Below, one piece after another: positions 28,157 through 37,513 of a stretch of 64,000 bases of DNA. Position numbers and translations under genes: made by a program. The notes beneath the pieces were generated by a model. That model did no database searches. It was given only the letters and a program-made list of their open reading frames with translations, and was not told where the DNA came from. Numbering within the stretch: the stretch's first letter is position 1; the number at the start of each line of letters is the position of its first letter. Source of the DNA: Stentor roeselii (Eukaryota > Ciliophora > Heterotrichea > Heterotrichida > Stentoridae); the NCBI GenBank assembly GCA_006503475.1, contig RSEH01000003.1, forward strand, positions 124,001 through 188,000. The letters run 5' to 3'.

Positions 28157-29920
28157 ATGATTTACACCATAACGAAGTACTTCTTAAAGTAACATCAAAT
28201 AAGGTACATCGCATCGATATTCTTCCAAGAAATTGACCGAATCGGTGAGCACAACACTCCTCTTTCAGGTCCTGTCATCCTCTGCGGGAACCATTCAAAC
28301 CAATTCTGTGACCCGCTTCTGATCCTCACTCAATGCAAGCGAGAAACGTCTTTTTTGATGGCGGAGTCAGTAAGTCTTAAACAGTCCTACAAGAAAAAAG
28401 TCATCGGCTTCTTCGGAAGGCTTCTTCACGCGATTCCTGTGAAAAGGCCGCAAGATTATGTTACTAAAGGCTCAGGCCTGGTAACATCTGACGGCAGCGG
28501 CAGGGTCACAGGGCGGAACTCGAAGTTCTCAAAAGAAATCCACCCAGGTGATACTTTAAAGGCTGCTGGACTTGAGCTTCTTGTAAAGTCAGTTGAAAGT
28601 GACGAGCTTCTAACAACTAGTCCTGTTTCTAGTCCTTTTAAAGACGTGGAATTTAAGATAGTCCCGAAAATCGACCAGTCTAAAATTTATGAAGCTGTTC
28701 ATACTGAATTGAAAAGAGGCAGGTGCATAGGGATCTTCCCTGAAGGAGGGTCTCATGATAGAAGTACTAATTTACCGTTGAAGGCTGGAGTTTGTTTAAT
28801 GGCTTTAGGAGCTATGGCGAAGTTTAATATCACTGTGACTATTCAGTGCATTGGATTGAATTACTATCAAGGTCATCGCTTTCGGTCGAAGGCTGTTCTT
28901 AACTTCGGGGTGCCTTATTTGATTCCGAGGGAATTGGCGACACTTTACATGCAGAACCGAAAACAAGCGATTGAGATCCTTTTGAACCAGATAGAAAAGG
29001 TGAGATCTAAATAGAGACTTAAGGAAGTCTGGGTCACTGCTCCAAGTTTTGATGAACTTTCACATATCTTTATTGCAAGAGAAATAATCACTGCTGACAG
29101 GAAAAATAATGACCCTTCTAAAGAAATGGAACTAAATTTAAAGTTTGCGAAAGGGTATAAGTTTGTTAAGGAAAAGTACCCTGATGATCAGCAACTTGAA
29201 AAAGCTGTTAAACTTGTGGGGCTTTACTCGAATCAACTTGCCCTTCTGGGAATCACTGATCAGGATGTTAATAAAAAAGATGTTTCTAAAGTTAGAATTG
29301 TTGCTAACTCGCTTTTTGTTGTTTTGAGGATTTTTGTTGGGTTGTTGTTGGTAATTTCTTTTTAGTCTTTGCCGAGCTGGTTTTTTGGAGTACTGCTTGG
29401 AAGGGTTATTAGAAGACTTGCTGAAAAGGAAAGGGTTAAGGCTTTAGCCGCGTCTTCGGTTAAGATTCATGGAAATGATGTTTTGGCTTCTTTTAAGATT
29501 GTTTATGGGTTTGGGATTTTTTCTTTGGTTTCTGTTTTACTTGGGGTTTTGGTTATGATTTATTCTTACTGTAAGAGATTTTTAGATTATTTTGAAAGTT
29601 TGGTGTATACGGTTTACGCGGTTTCGGCATTTTCTTTGTTTTGGCCTTTTTATATGTACTTATCCCTAATCTTAAGTGACCGAGCAATGAATAATTTCAA
29701 GAAGTTATACGTTCGAGTTCTATCAATCTGCTCTCCAGTCGGCTTAGAAAACGCCAGAAGTCTAAGACAAGAAATCAAACAAACCGTAAAAGACCTAGTA
29801 AAAAAATACACCCCCCTGATATTCCCTGATATGAAATCCAAGAAGCCAGCAAAAAAGATTGATTTCAACGATACAATCAACGACGCTTTTGGTCTTCTAT
29901 CAGAAATCGGACTTAACTAG
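28157..29920 (+). CDS. Glycerol-3-phosphate / DHAP acyltransferase, three 15-nt introns
   Basis: Removing three introns gives 572 residues. The PlsC acyltransferase signature is clear: NHSNQFCDP (about 55) and IFPEGGSHDR, motifs typical of fungal Gat1/Gat2-type sn-1 acyltransferases that start glycerolipid synthesis in the ER. Hydrophobic segments follow (around VANSLFVVLRIFVGLLL, then FGIFSLVSVLLGVLVMIY, then VYAVSAFSLFWPFYMYLSLI) around the conserved VKIHGNDVLASFKI stretch of that family. The catalytic motif region would be cut off from the ATG without intron 1, so that intron is well supported. The start lies 13 nt after the upstream stop. Confidence 0.9.
28189..28203 (+). other. 15-nt intron (acyltransferase), phase 2
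   Basis: gtaacatcaaataag, A at position 10. It removes an in-frame TAA and links the N-terminus to the catalytic NHSNQFCDP motif. Confidence 0.85.
29000..29014 (+). other. 15-nt intron (acyltransferase), phase 0
   Basis: gtgagatctaaatag, A at position 10, ending in the in-frame TAG. Confidence 0.85.
29351..29365 (+). other. 15-nt intron (acyltransferase), phase 0
   Basis: gtaatttctttttag, ending in the in-frame TAG. Position 10 is T rather than A, one of two exceptions here, but the membrane-domain homology continues on both sides. Confidence 0.8.
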
Positions 29921-29928
29921 ACATCTAA

Positions 29929-30747
29929 TTAGTTATCTGATAAAACTTGATGAATAATCTGGTCAGCTCGAAAAGCTTTTAACTGACTTGCTTTGTTTCC
30001 CAGTTTTCGAAGACTCGAAAATTCTTTTATTTCCACATTTTTCATAAATTCTTTGATTTCCTCTTTCGTCTTCCTCGCTTCCTGCACCATCATATCACAA
30101 GTTGAAATCGCTTCTTGAATATTTTTCATTTGTTTAAAAAAGTCCTGAACTTGAATAGTTTTTTCTTTGTTTTTCATGATAAATAAAAGAAACTCCTGCA
30201 AGTTTTTTGCTGATTTTTCTAGTTTTTCATGCGTTTCGAAGATTTTTTCAAGGAACTGGACATAATCTCTCCAAACTTTGAGTATTTCAATGGTATCTTG
30301 GTTAAGATCTCCTTTAATGAAGAAATAAGGGAAGGACTTTATGAGGCTCATTTCAGTTTTTTCATTGGCCAATATTGAGATGATCAAGATCAAAATAGAA
30401 TCTTTTATGTTGAAGTCCGGGACACAAGCTTCATGGCACAAAGTAAATAAATATCTTTTTATAAATATGAAGGAATTATAAGATTCTTTAATAAATTCAT
30501 AGTCTTTTGAATAGGAAAATGATTTAGTTTGAAGACCTGGCCAGTTTTCGAGCAAAGTTCTTCTTGAAAATTTCAGGTCTTTTGAGACTATCTTAAACTT
30601 CATGCATCTCAAAGGTTTTGTGTTGGAGATTGATGTGTTGGAGATTGTCAGGTTTGAAGCTGTTCTTTGGTAAGATGCTGCTATTTTTTCTTGCAGAGAT
30701 GATAAATAAGTCTTGTTCCTCAAAGATTTTGTACTTCCGCACCCCAT
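29929..30747 (-). CDS. Unknown helical protein with MGCGS N-terminus
   Basis: A 272-residue protein starting MGCGSTKS, which fits N-myristoylation of Gly2 with palmitoylation of Cys3, as in Src-type kinases. The rest is helical, with a coiled coil near 195-250; no catalytic motif is seen. It is not obviously homologous to the MGCC protein at 868-1662 beyond the start. It probably sits on the inner face of a membrane. Its stop is 8 nt from the facing acyltransferase stop. Confidence 0.6.
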   Translation of the reverse strand: MGCGSTKSLRNKTYLSSLQEKIAASYQRTASNLTISNTSISNTKPLRCMKFKIVSKDLKFSRRTLLENWPGLQTKSFSYSKDYEFIKESYNSFIFIKRYLFTLCHEACVPDFNIKDSILILIISILANEKTEMSLIKSFPYFFIKGDLNQDTIEILKVWRDYVQFLEKIFETHEKLEKSAKNLQEFLLFIMKNKEKTIQVQDFFKQMKNIQEAISTCDMMVQEARKTKEEIKEFMKNVEIKEFSSLRKLGNKASQLKAFRADQIIHQVLSDN

Positions 30748-31236
30748 TATTATACTTCAGCAGATTTTACTGAAAATGGATGAATAATGATCATTGAGTT
30801 AAACAAGCTTAAATGTTTCTCTAAATATTTTAGACAATATTCTAATCATCTTCAAACTATTTCATAACGAAGGTGACTTCAATCCTCAAAAGAATAATAA
30901 TTGAAATTTTCATAATTATCAAGAATTTTTAATAACCAAGTCACTTTTTAAGTTCGATTTTAACACAGAAAAAAAATTTCTAATCAACCCAAAAGATAAT
31001 TTTCAATCCTCCTTCTTCAACAACCCCCTCTTCCTCCTTACACCCTAAAACCTCTAAATCATTCCCAATTCCTCAATCCAAAAACTCTCCTCCTAAAGCT
31101 CTTCAAATAACACCCACTAACAATCCATTCCATCAAAACCCCCAACCCTAACAACATCTCCTTAAAAAATCTCTCCAATGATCAAGTCCCTTAAATTTCC
31201 TGAAGCCTTTTCAAATCCCAGCCACCACTCTAATAA
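30748..31236. promoter_or_regulatory. Divergent intergenic region upstream of the CDPK gene
   Basis: 489 bp. From about 31000 to the CDPK start codon the plus strand is C/A-rich and almost lacks G, with C-runs such as 'caaccccctcttcctcc'. No other gene or RNA was recognised. Confidence 0.5.
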
Positions 31237-32643
31237 ATGGAATCTCTGCGTATTTCAGGAGGTGATTTCGTGGTCGAACGTCGAGGCAAGCTGCGCGACA
31301 TGTACCGAATCGGCAAAAAGTTAGGAGAAGGCGCCTTTGGAAGTGTGCGAAAGATCACTCATCGAGTCACTGGAGATGTGCGAGCTGTGAAGACCATTCA
31401 CAAGAAGAACTTGAGATCGGAAGAGGAGCGGCAGACTTTTTTCAATGAAATTTCAGTTCTGAGAAGTGTCGACCACCCCAATATTCTGAAACTTTATGAG
31501 TTTTACCAGGATGATAAAAATTATTACCTTATCACTGAGTTCTGCCTCGGAGGAGAACTTTTTGATAGGATTATTAACTCTGGACACTTCTCTGAAGCTA
31601 TTGCTGCAAGGTATATGAGGCAGATATTGTCTGTTGTCGCGTACTCCCATGAAAGGAATATTGTGCATAGGGATTTAAAACCTGAGAACTTCTTGTTGGA
31701 CTCAAGTGATGAAAATGCGAATTTGAAAGTGATTGACTTTGGAACAGCCCAGTTTTTCACTCACGGTGTAAACATGACCCAAAAATTCGGTACTCCATAC
31801 TACATCGCTCCAGAAGTTCTAAAGAAAAACTACAACCACCTCTGCGATGTCTGGAGTGCAGGAGTAAACATGTACATCCTCCTCTGCGGTTTTCCGCCCT
31901 TCGGAGGTCAAACCGACGAGCAGATCTTAAAACGGGTCGCAGCAGGTCGTTTTTCATTCCCTTCTCCAGAGTGGGACAACATCAGTTTCGAGGCAAAAGA
32001 CCTAATAAGCAAAATGTTAACATTTGACTTCTCCAGACGAATCTCAGCAGCGGACGCTCTTCATCATCCCTGGTTAAGCAACGCGAGTAAAGCTCCAATC
32101 AACACGAATTCAGCTCGAAGCCTTTTCCAGAACTTAAAATCATTCCGAACTGAGCGAAGACTTCAGAAGGCGACATTAAGTTACATAATCAGCCAGTTGT
32201 CTACAAAAGACGACCAACAAGAAATGCTTGAACTTTTTAAAACTTTAGACAAGGACAGTTCAGGGACTCTCAGCAAACAAGAGCTCGTCGAAGGCTTTCA
32301 TTTGATTTTTGGAGAAGATATTGAAGACCTGGAAAGCGAAGTTGATAAAATCATTGCACAAGTTGATAGCAATAAGTCTGGAGATGTTGATTATAGCGAG
32401 TTTGTCTTGGCGACTACGAATAGGCAGAAGTTGCTTTGCAGGGAAAAACTGGAATCGGCTTTTAAAGCTTTTGATATTGATGGAAGTGGGACTATCTCCG
32501 CTGATGAACTTAAAGGACTGCTTGGAAGATATCACAGTTATGATGAAAATGTTTGGCAGGAACTTATTAGGGAAGCTGATAATAATGGCGACGGCGTCAT
32601 TGATTTGAAGGAATTTATTGAAATGATGCTTAAAATGGGATAG
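31237..32643 (+). CDS. Calcium-dependent protein kinase (CDPK)
   Basis: A 468-residue CDPK: Ser/Thr kinase domain (about 23-280) with glycine loop LGEGAFGSV, Lys52, HRDLKPEN (144-151), DFG (167-169) and APE (191-193), then an autoinhibitory junction and four EF-hands with loops at 338-349, 377-388, 413-424 and 448-459, all with acidic calcium ligands. CDPKs are found in plants, apicomplexans and ciliates and couple calcium signals to phosphorylation, for example in motility and secretion. The N-terminus is MESL, so it lacks the MGC-type acylation site many CDPKs have and may be soluble. Confidence 0.96.
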   Translation: MESLRISGGDFVVERRGKLRDMYRIGKKLGEGAFGSVRKITHRVTGDVRAVKTIHKKNLRSEEERQTFFNEISVLRSVDHPNILKLYEFYQDDKNYYLITEFCLGGELFDRIINSGHFSEAIAARYMRQILSVVAYSHERNIVHRDLKPENFLLDSSDENANLKVIDFGTAQFFTHGVNMTQKFGTPYYIAPEVLKKNYNHLCDVWSAGVNMYILLCGFPPFGGQTDEQILKRVAAGRFSFPSPEWDNISFEAKDLISKMLTFDFSRRISAADALHHPWLSNASKAPINTNSARSLFQNLKSFRTERRLQKATLSYIISQLSTKDDQQEMLELFKTLDKDSSGTLSKQELVEGFHLIFGEDIEDLESEVDKIIAQVDSNKSGDVDYSEFVLATTNRQKLLCREKLESAFKAFDIDGSGTISADELKGLLGRYHSYDENVWQELIREADNNGDGVIDLKEFIEMMLKMG

Positions 32644-32649
32644 ACTACA

Positions 32650-35235
32650 TTATTTAAAATTTAGGCTTGGTAACTTCTCTACTTTTACTTTTGATGGAGT
32701 TTTTAAACGGAAAAGATTGTCGAAGTTCTTTGGATGCTTTTGCATTTGAGAGGTTTTGGACGGTTTACGGTTTTGAACTGGGGATTTGCTGGTTATTCGC
32801 CAGTCTTGTGTTTTGAAGACTAATACTGTGTTTGATTTTGTGGTTGGGTCTTTCGTTGGGGATTGTTTTAGCATTTTTAGGAAGGTTGAGATTTTTAAGA
32901 GGTTGAGACGGGTTGAGTTTTCTTCGAAGAATTTTGAAAGGTTGGATTTGATGAAGAGAATCATGAAATTTCGCCAGCGATCCAAAATATTAACTTTTTT
33001 ATGAAAATCTCTTAAAAGTAAACCATAAGAGCTATTCATATTCTGTTCCTGCTTAATATTAGAAAGCATATGAATGACTTTCTGTTTTTCCTGCTCAAAA
33101 GTCTCAGTCCCAAAGACAGTCCTTAAGTGCGAAGTGATTTTATCCTTTTCACCTTCAACCAATCTTCGATTAATAACTTCTTCCCAAATTTTCTGCAAAC
33201 TTGTGAAATCAAATTTTTTTAGTCCAAGAAACTGCGAATAAATCGCGAATTCCTTTTGATACAAGTCCTGAGCTTCATTAATCGGATTACCTTCATTTCG
33301 TTCAGTGAAAACTTCCGTTTCATTAGTTAAATTCGGAATAGGAGTGGGTTCTCTGTTAGTTGCAGCTTCACTATTAACAGCTTTATTCTTAATATCTCTG
33401 ATAGAAGAGTGAAAGGCAAGAGCAGTTTTTTTCATAAGACCCTTAATCAAAAGTTTCGAGTCATCAAATTCTTTAAATTTGATTTTTTTTTCAGTTTGGA
33501 TTTCTTTATCAATTTTTCGGGTCTTCATGAAAACCTGGTACAAGTCGATGAAATCGTGGTTTAAATAATATTCCTCATATTTTTTCACATCTGATAAGTT
33601 AAGAACTGTCTGAAGATTCACATCTTCTAATTCAACACAAGTTGAAGTACTTTCACTTTTCATGTAAAAAGACTTGAAATCATTTTCAACTTGAGTTTCT
33701 TTTTCATGAGTTTTGTAATTTTTCGGGACTTGGATATCAACAAGTTTGGTTCTAACCTTCACCCCTTTCATATCCTTTAAAGCTCTACCAGGACTTCCTT
33801 TAAAACTAGAGATAATTTCAGATAAGTTATCAGTGATCTGTTTATTTTTCGACTTCAACTCCATGTCAATTCCAGTCATGATTTTTTTCATGGAATTCAA
33901 AGGACTGTCAGGGTCTTTGATAGGGCTGAGACTGGGACTTCCCTGTTTAGCCCTCTGACGGCTGAGTGAAGTTCTTTTGAACTGATTCCCAGAGCTTCGA
34001 CCAGAGCTTCTCTTAGCACTTCCCGGTTCATTTTCATTGATATCTTCCTCTAAAAACCTGATCATTTTTTCCTTGAACCCATCTTCCCTAAGGTCATTTT
34101 TTGGGTTATATAAAAACATCCTGGCCTTCTGAATATAAACCTTTCCAGCTAGAAACTCAACAAGAAGCTCGTCTTTGAACCTGGCTTCAAGTAAAGAGAA
34201 CTGCAAAGAATTAAGAAAATCTAAAATTTCACTTTTATCGGATTGTTCAAGTCCTGACTTCTGGATGACCCTTGCCAGACATAAAGAGACTATCGAGAAG
34301 TTCTGAGTGGTTTTAATTAACTTTTCTTGAGATTCTAGAAATTCATCTGCTAATAGCTTGATTTTGCTGTTTAGACCTTGAATGATCGCCTCGTCTTTTT
34401 TTCGGTTTTTTTCGAGGATTTGACGGACGGCAAGAAGACATTTGATTTTATTGACGGCTGTTGGGATGTCGGGGATCAAATAAAAACTTGAGTCTTCGTT
34501 CATCAGGTTTAATTCTTGTTCAAGTTTTCGAACTTCTGAACTTTTTTTCTCTTCGATCGTCATTTGAAGCCTTCCTATTCTTTGAAGGTATTTTTCAGCT
34601 TCTTCTTTCATCTGGTTTTCAAGACGTTTTATTTTCAGTCCGGATTTAAGCTTAAGTTGAGAGATTTTCTTAAAACTCTGATTTTCCAGTGCTCGGATTC
34701 GAGACTCATAGACAAATATTTCACTTTTCAGCATTTTTTCGACTTCTACATGTTTGCTCCAGGTGTCAGTTGAAATTTCATCAAACTCGAAGTCGAAAAA
34801 AAGTCTTTTTCTGCTGATGTTTTGAAGGAAATCGACTAGGGTAGACTGTTGCTCGTCATTAAGAGTTGAGTCATTCACAGAGACATTCTGATGCAAGTTC
34901 GAGTCGATTGACTCGACAATGCTTGAAACGTTTGTCAGATTATCTTTGATGGTATCAAAGTTCTTCAATAGTTTTTTCACATCTTTCGACAATGCGATTA
35001 GTCTTGACTCGGCCATTACCGACTTTTCCCGTTGTTGGGGTCGATTTGTCTTTAAAAAAACGAATTCATCTGAGAGAATTGGTTCTAACTTGTTGAGACA
35101 GTCAATTAAAGTCCTTTGGACTTCCTTGTTTTTTATCATTTTCCGTACAAGGTACTGAGAAGTTGGAACTTCTGATGAGTAGCTTTGGATGAATTCTAAG
35201 AAAAAACCGAGAAGACTTCTTTCAAGTTTGTTCAT
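32650..35235 (-). CDS. Large coiled-coil protein, unknown
   Basis: An 861-residue protein. Residues about 150-330 form coiled coil (SQLKLKSGLKIKRLENQMK is part), followed by a Ser/Arg-rich linker near 400-440, further helical segments, and a basic C-terminus. The first 60 residues are hydrophobic/helical and might be a dimerisation or LisH-like element, but I cannot confirm it. No enzyme motif. A cytoskeletal or ciliary scaffold is plausible. Its stop codon is 6 nt from the facing CDPK stop, the closest convergent pair in the window. Confidence 0.7.
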   Translation of the reverse strand: MNKLERSLLGFFLEFIQSYSSEVPTSQYLVRKMIKNKEVQRTLIDCLNKLEPILSDEFVFLKTNRPQQREKSVMAESRLIALSKDVKKLLKNFDTIKDNLTNVSSIVESIDSNLHQNVSVNDSTLNDEQQSTLVDFLQNISRKRLFFDFEFDEISTDTWSKHVEVEKMLKSEIFVYESRIRALENQSFKKISQLKLKSGLKIKRLENQMKEEAEKYLQRIGRLQMTIEEKKSSEVRKLEQELNLMNEDSSFYLIPDIPTAVNKIKCLLAVRQILEKNRKKDEAIIQGLNSKIKLLADEFLESQEKLIKTTQNFSIVSLCLARVIQKSGLEQSDKSEILDFLNSLQFSLLEARFKDELLVEFLAGKVYIQKARMFLYNPKNDLREDGFKEKMIRFLEEDINENEPGSAKRSSGRSSGNQFKRTSLSRQRAKQGSPSLSPIKDPDSPLNSMKKIMTGIDMELKSKNKQITDNLSEIISSFKGSPGRALKDMKGVKVRTKLVDIQVPKNYKTHEKETQVENDFKSFYMKSESTSTCVELEDVNLQTVLNLSDVKKYEEYYLNHDFIDLYQVFMKTRKIDKEIQTEKKIKFKEFDDSKLLIKGLMKKTALAFHSSIRDIKNKAVNSEAATNREPTPIPNLTNETEVFTERNEGNPINEAQDLYQKEFAIYSQFLGLKKFDFTSLQKIWEEVINRRLVEGEKDKITSHLRTVFGTETFEQEKQKVIHMLSNIKQEQNMNSSYGLLLRDFHKKVNILDRWRNFMILFIKSNLSKFFEENSTRLNLLKISTFLKMLKQSPTKDPTTKSNTVLVFKTQDWRITSKSPVQNRKPSKTSQMQKHPKNFDNLFRLKTPSKVKVEKLPSLNFK

Positions 35236-35264
35236 ATTGGAGAAAATTATTCAGGAATGAAGGA

Positions 35265-35624
35265 TTAGGAAGAGTTTTTTATCAAAGTACTTAGTTCTTG
35301 AATTTTTAACTCGGAATAACGCTCTTCGATGTTGTTGATTATCAGGTAAAGCTCTACTAGACTTGATGGTAGAAGGTTTGTTATTTGAAGTAATTCACTC
35401 TTGCTTAGGTTAAATGGCTTCAGATTTTCACAGAGAATACGGATTTTCTCACTTGTTTGGTAACGGCTTGGTGTCGTGTTTAGGTATTCGCGGATCTCGT
35501 CTTCTAGTTGACAGTTTGGCTGGTTGTGGTCTGAACGGTACTTTCGGTTGTATCGACATACTTGAAGGACTTCGAAGTTTGTTATTGGATGGATTGACTT
35601 GCTGAGGAGGTCTTACATTTCCAT
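35265..35624 (-). CDS. RPC9: RNA polymerase III subunit RPC9 (Rpb4/CRCP family), one 15-nt intron
   Basis: This gene has no long uninterrupted frame from its start codon because an intron begins after eight coding bases (ATGGAAAT). Splicing 35602-35616 gives 114 residues. The C-terminal half reads FNLSKSELLQITNLPSSLVE followed by LYLIINNIEERYSELKIQEL, which matches the HRDC-like domain of RPC9/Rpc17 and Rpb4. With RPC8 this subunit forms the stalk of Pol III and helps initiation of tRNA and 5S transcription. The length fits a compact RPC9. It is 29 nt upstream of the coiled-coil gene on the same strand. Confidence 0.85.
35602..35616 (-). other. 15-nt intron (RPC9), phase 2
   Basis: gtaagacctcctcag on the minus strand. 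It begins eight bases after the ATG and removes an in-frame TAA. Position 10 is C, an exception to the A10 pattern. Confidence 0.8.
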
Positions 35625-35690
35625 ACTTTTTGATATATAATACCTTAATACCCTAATAAGGCATCAAACACTATTACAATATTTTCATAA

Positions 35691-37145
35691 TTAGTTTATC
35701 AAACAAGAACTACAAGCAGTAGAATTAGCATTCCTCTCAATAGCAAGTTCATCTCTTCTATACCTACTAGTAATTCCCCCTTTTTTCATACTATCAAATC
35801 CAGCACAATCAGTTTTGAGTTTATCAATAATCTTAAACCGATGAGCCTGTTTAACAATTCCGACTTCATTCATCAAAACTCCATCATTGATTTCAAATCT
35901 AGAGTTCATAAGAACCAGAAGATGTTCAAAGTCTTCATACCCGGCCTGTTCAAACTTAGGATAAACATACTGAAGTCCAATCCCAGTGAGCCATTTTTCC
36001 AAATCAGGCAAATTAACGACTCCAGTATTTGCCGGGACAGGGGCCATACAGCACTTCATAAAACTATTACTCTGCGCTCGGTGAGTCCTTCTCGAAGACT
36101 TATAAGGTCGACTTTCTTCATCCAAAGCAATTAAAAGTCTCTTCCGATGTCCAGGTTTATCTATTCCAATCTTTTCCAAATTTTCTTCAGTGATCGGCAT
36201 TCCGCTCATCATCTGCGAGACCATCTGATCAACATCGTCATACCCAGCATTCATAAGTTTTTCAAATAAAAACTCAAGTTTCATCGAGTCAAGCCAAAGT
36301 GCGAGGCTCCTGCCGTCACATCCTCCAAACGAAAAAGCCTTTGAAGCACGAATGTCAAGTTGAGACTTTTCAGCATCAGGTTCAAAAATAGTACTTGTTG
36401 AAAAACTGGGTTTTTCTGAATAGTCCCCTGCAGGTTTGATGGAAGTCTTGGGTGATAAGTCCAGTCCAGTGAAGGACTGCATTGGAATCGCTGGGATCGC
36501 ATCGACTGGTTCAGGGGAAGGGAGTAAAAGAGGAGAATTTTGAAATGACCTGTCGGATCTCGGCGATCGAGGAGATCTGGAGAGAAGTCCTTTTACGTCT
36601 GGAGGAGCCATGTCTAAAGGACTTCGATCTGTCTTGTCTTTTAATAAAGGGTTCGCGTTGTTAGCCATTAGAAGTTTGATGATTTCTTCATGGCCGTATT
36701 CGACTGCGTAGTGAAGAGAGGTCTTCCCGAATACGGAATTTTCCATGTTCGGGTCTGCCTTGTATTGCAAAAGCATCGCAACTATTGACTCGTCTCCTTT
36801 GTATGACGACTGGTGAAGAGGAGTGTTTCCGTCGTTTTGTTGAGAGTTTGGATCTGCTTTGTACTTTAGTAATAATTTCACTAGCTTCGCTTGAGAGTTC
36901 TCTGTAGCTTGGTGAAGTGGAGTCTCTCCTAAGTTGTTCTTGAGGTTTGGATCTGCTCCTTGTTTTAGAAGAAACTCGGTTGCCTCGATGTGACCGCAAA
37001 TCACTGTACGGTATAAAGGACTCCAACGCAGTTTACTGTCGACGCTGTTAAGGAGATCTGGATGATCATTCAAAATTCTTGAAAGAGCTTCAACATCTCC
37101 CACCCTACACGCTTTTTGAATTTCCTCAGGAAATGAATCGTCCAT
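35691..37145 (-). CDS. Ankyrin-repeat protein with two SAM domains
   Basis: A 484-residue adaptor. About five ankyrin repeats lie within 5-190, with typical motifs GETPLHQAT, GNTPLHQSS and GKTSLHYAV. After a Pro/Ser linker come two SAM domains, about 280-345 (LALWLDSMKLEFLFEKLMNA) and about 385-450 (LEKWLTGIGLQYVYPKFEQA). The tail SSCLIN has paired cysteines; Cys-Leu-Ile-Asn could be a weak CaaX box. SAM domains often form polymers, so a scaffolding role is likely. No enzyme domain. Confidence 0.9.
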   Translation of the reverse strand: MDDSFPEEIQKACRVGDVEALSRILNDHPDLLNSVDSKLRWSPLYRTVICGHIEATEFLLKQGADPNLKNNLGETPLHQATENSQAKLVKLLLKYKADPNSQQNDGNTPLHQSSYKGDESIVAMLLQYKADPNMENSVFGKTSLHYAVEYGHEEIIKLLMANNANPLLKDKTDRSPLDMAPPDVKGLLSRSPRSPRSDRSFQNSPLLLPSPEPVDAIPAIPMQSFTGLDLSPKTSIKPAGDYSEKPSFSTSTIFEPDAEKSQLDIRASKAFSFGGCDGRSLALWLDSMKLEFLFEKLMNAGYDDVDQMVSQMMSGMPITEENLEKIGIDKPGHRKRLLIALDEESRPYKSSRRTHRAQSNSFMKCCMAPVPANTGVVNLPDLEKWLTGIGLQYVYPKFEQAGYEDFEHLLVLMNSRFEINDGVLMNEVGIVKQAHRFKIIDKLKTDCAGFDSMKKGGITSRYRRDELAIERNANSTACSSCLIN

Positions 37146-37513
37146 TAGGTTAATTTATTTAGAGTCTGATAAGATTTAACCTAATCATCACTGACAATCG
37201 ATAAACCTTACAAATTTGAATTTGAAAAGAGTTTTATTAGTGATAGTTTCGCACGTGATGGAAAAGAAATAGTGGAGGGCTTCAAAAACAAAATCCTAAA
37301 AATCCAACAACTGAAACTTCTGGAACTATTATACCCGTCCACTAATAACCCCCCAACACTTCATCTTTTCCTCATTCATCCAAACCTCCATTTCTTATTT
37401 CCTCTCCTCCAATCTTCCAAAGATTTTTCATCAAAACCAACAAAAAACTTCAAATTAATTCCTTCTCAATACTTAAAATTTCATCCTGTATCATTTTTGT
37501 TGTTATATTTATC
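37146..37513. promoter_or_regulatory. Divergent intergenic region upstream of ankyrin-SAM and PX-START genes
   Basis: 368 bp. From about 37280 to 37514 the plus strand is A/C/T-rich and G-poor, with runs such as 'ataaccccccaacac'. No gene recognised. Confidence 0.45.
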
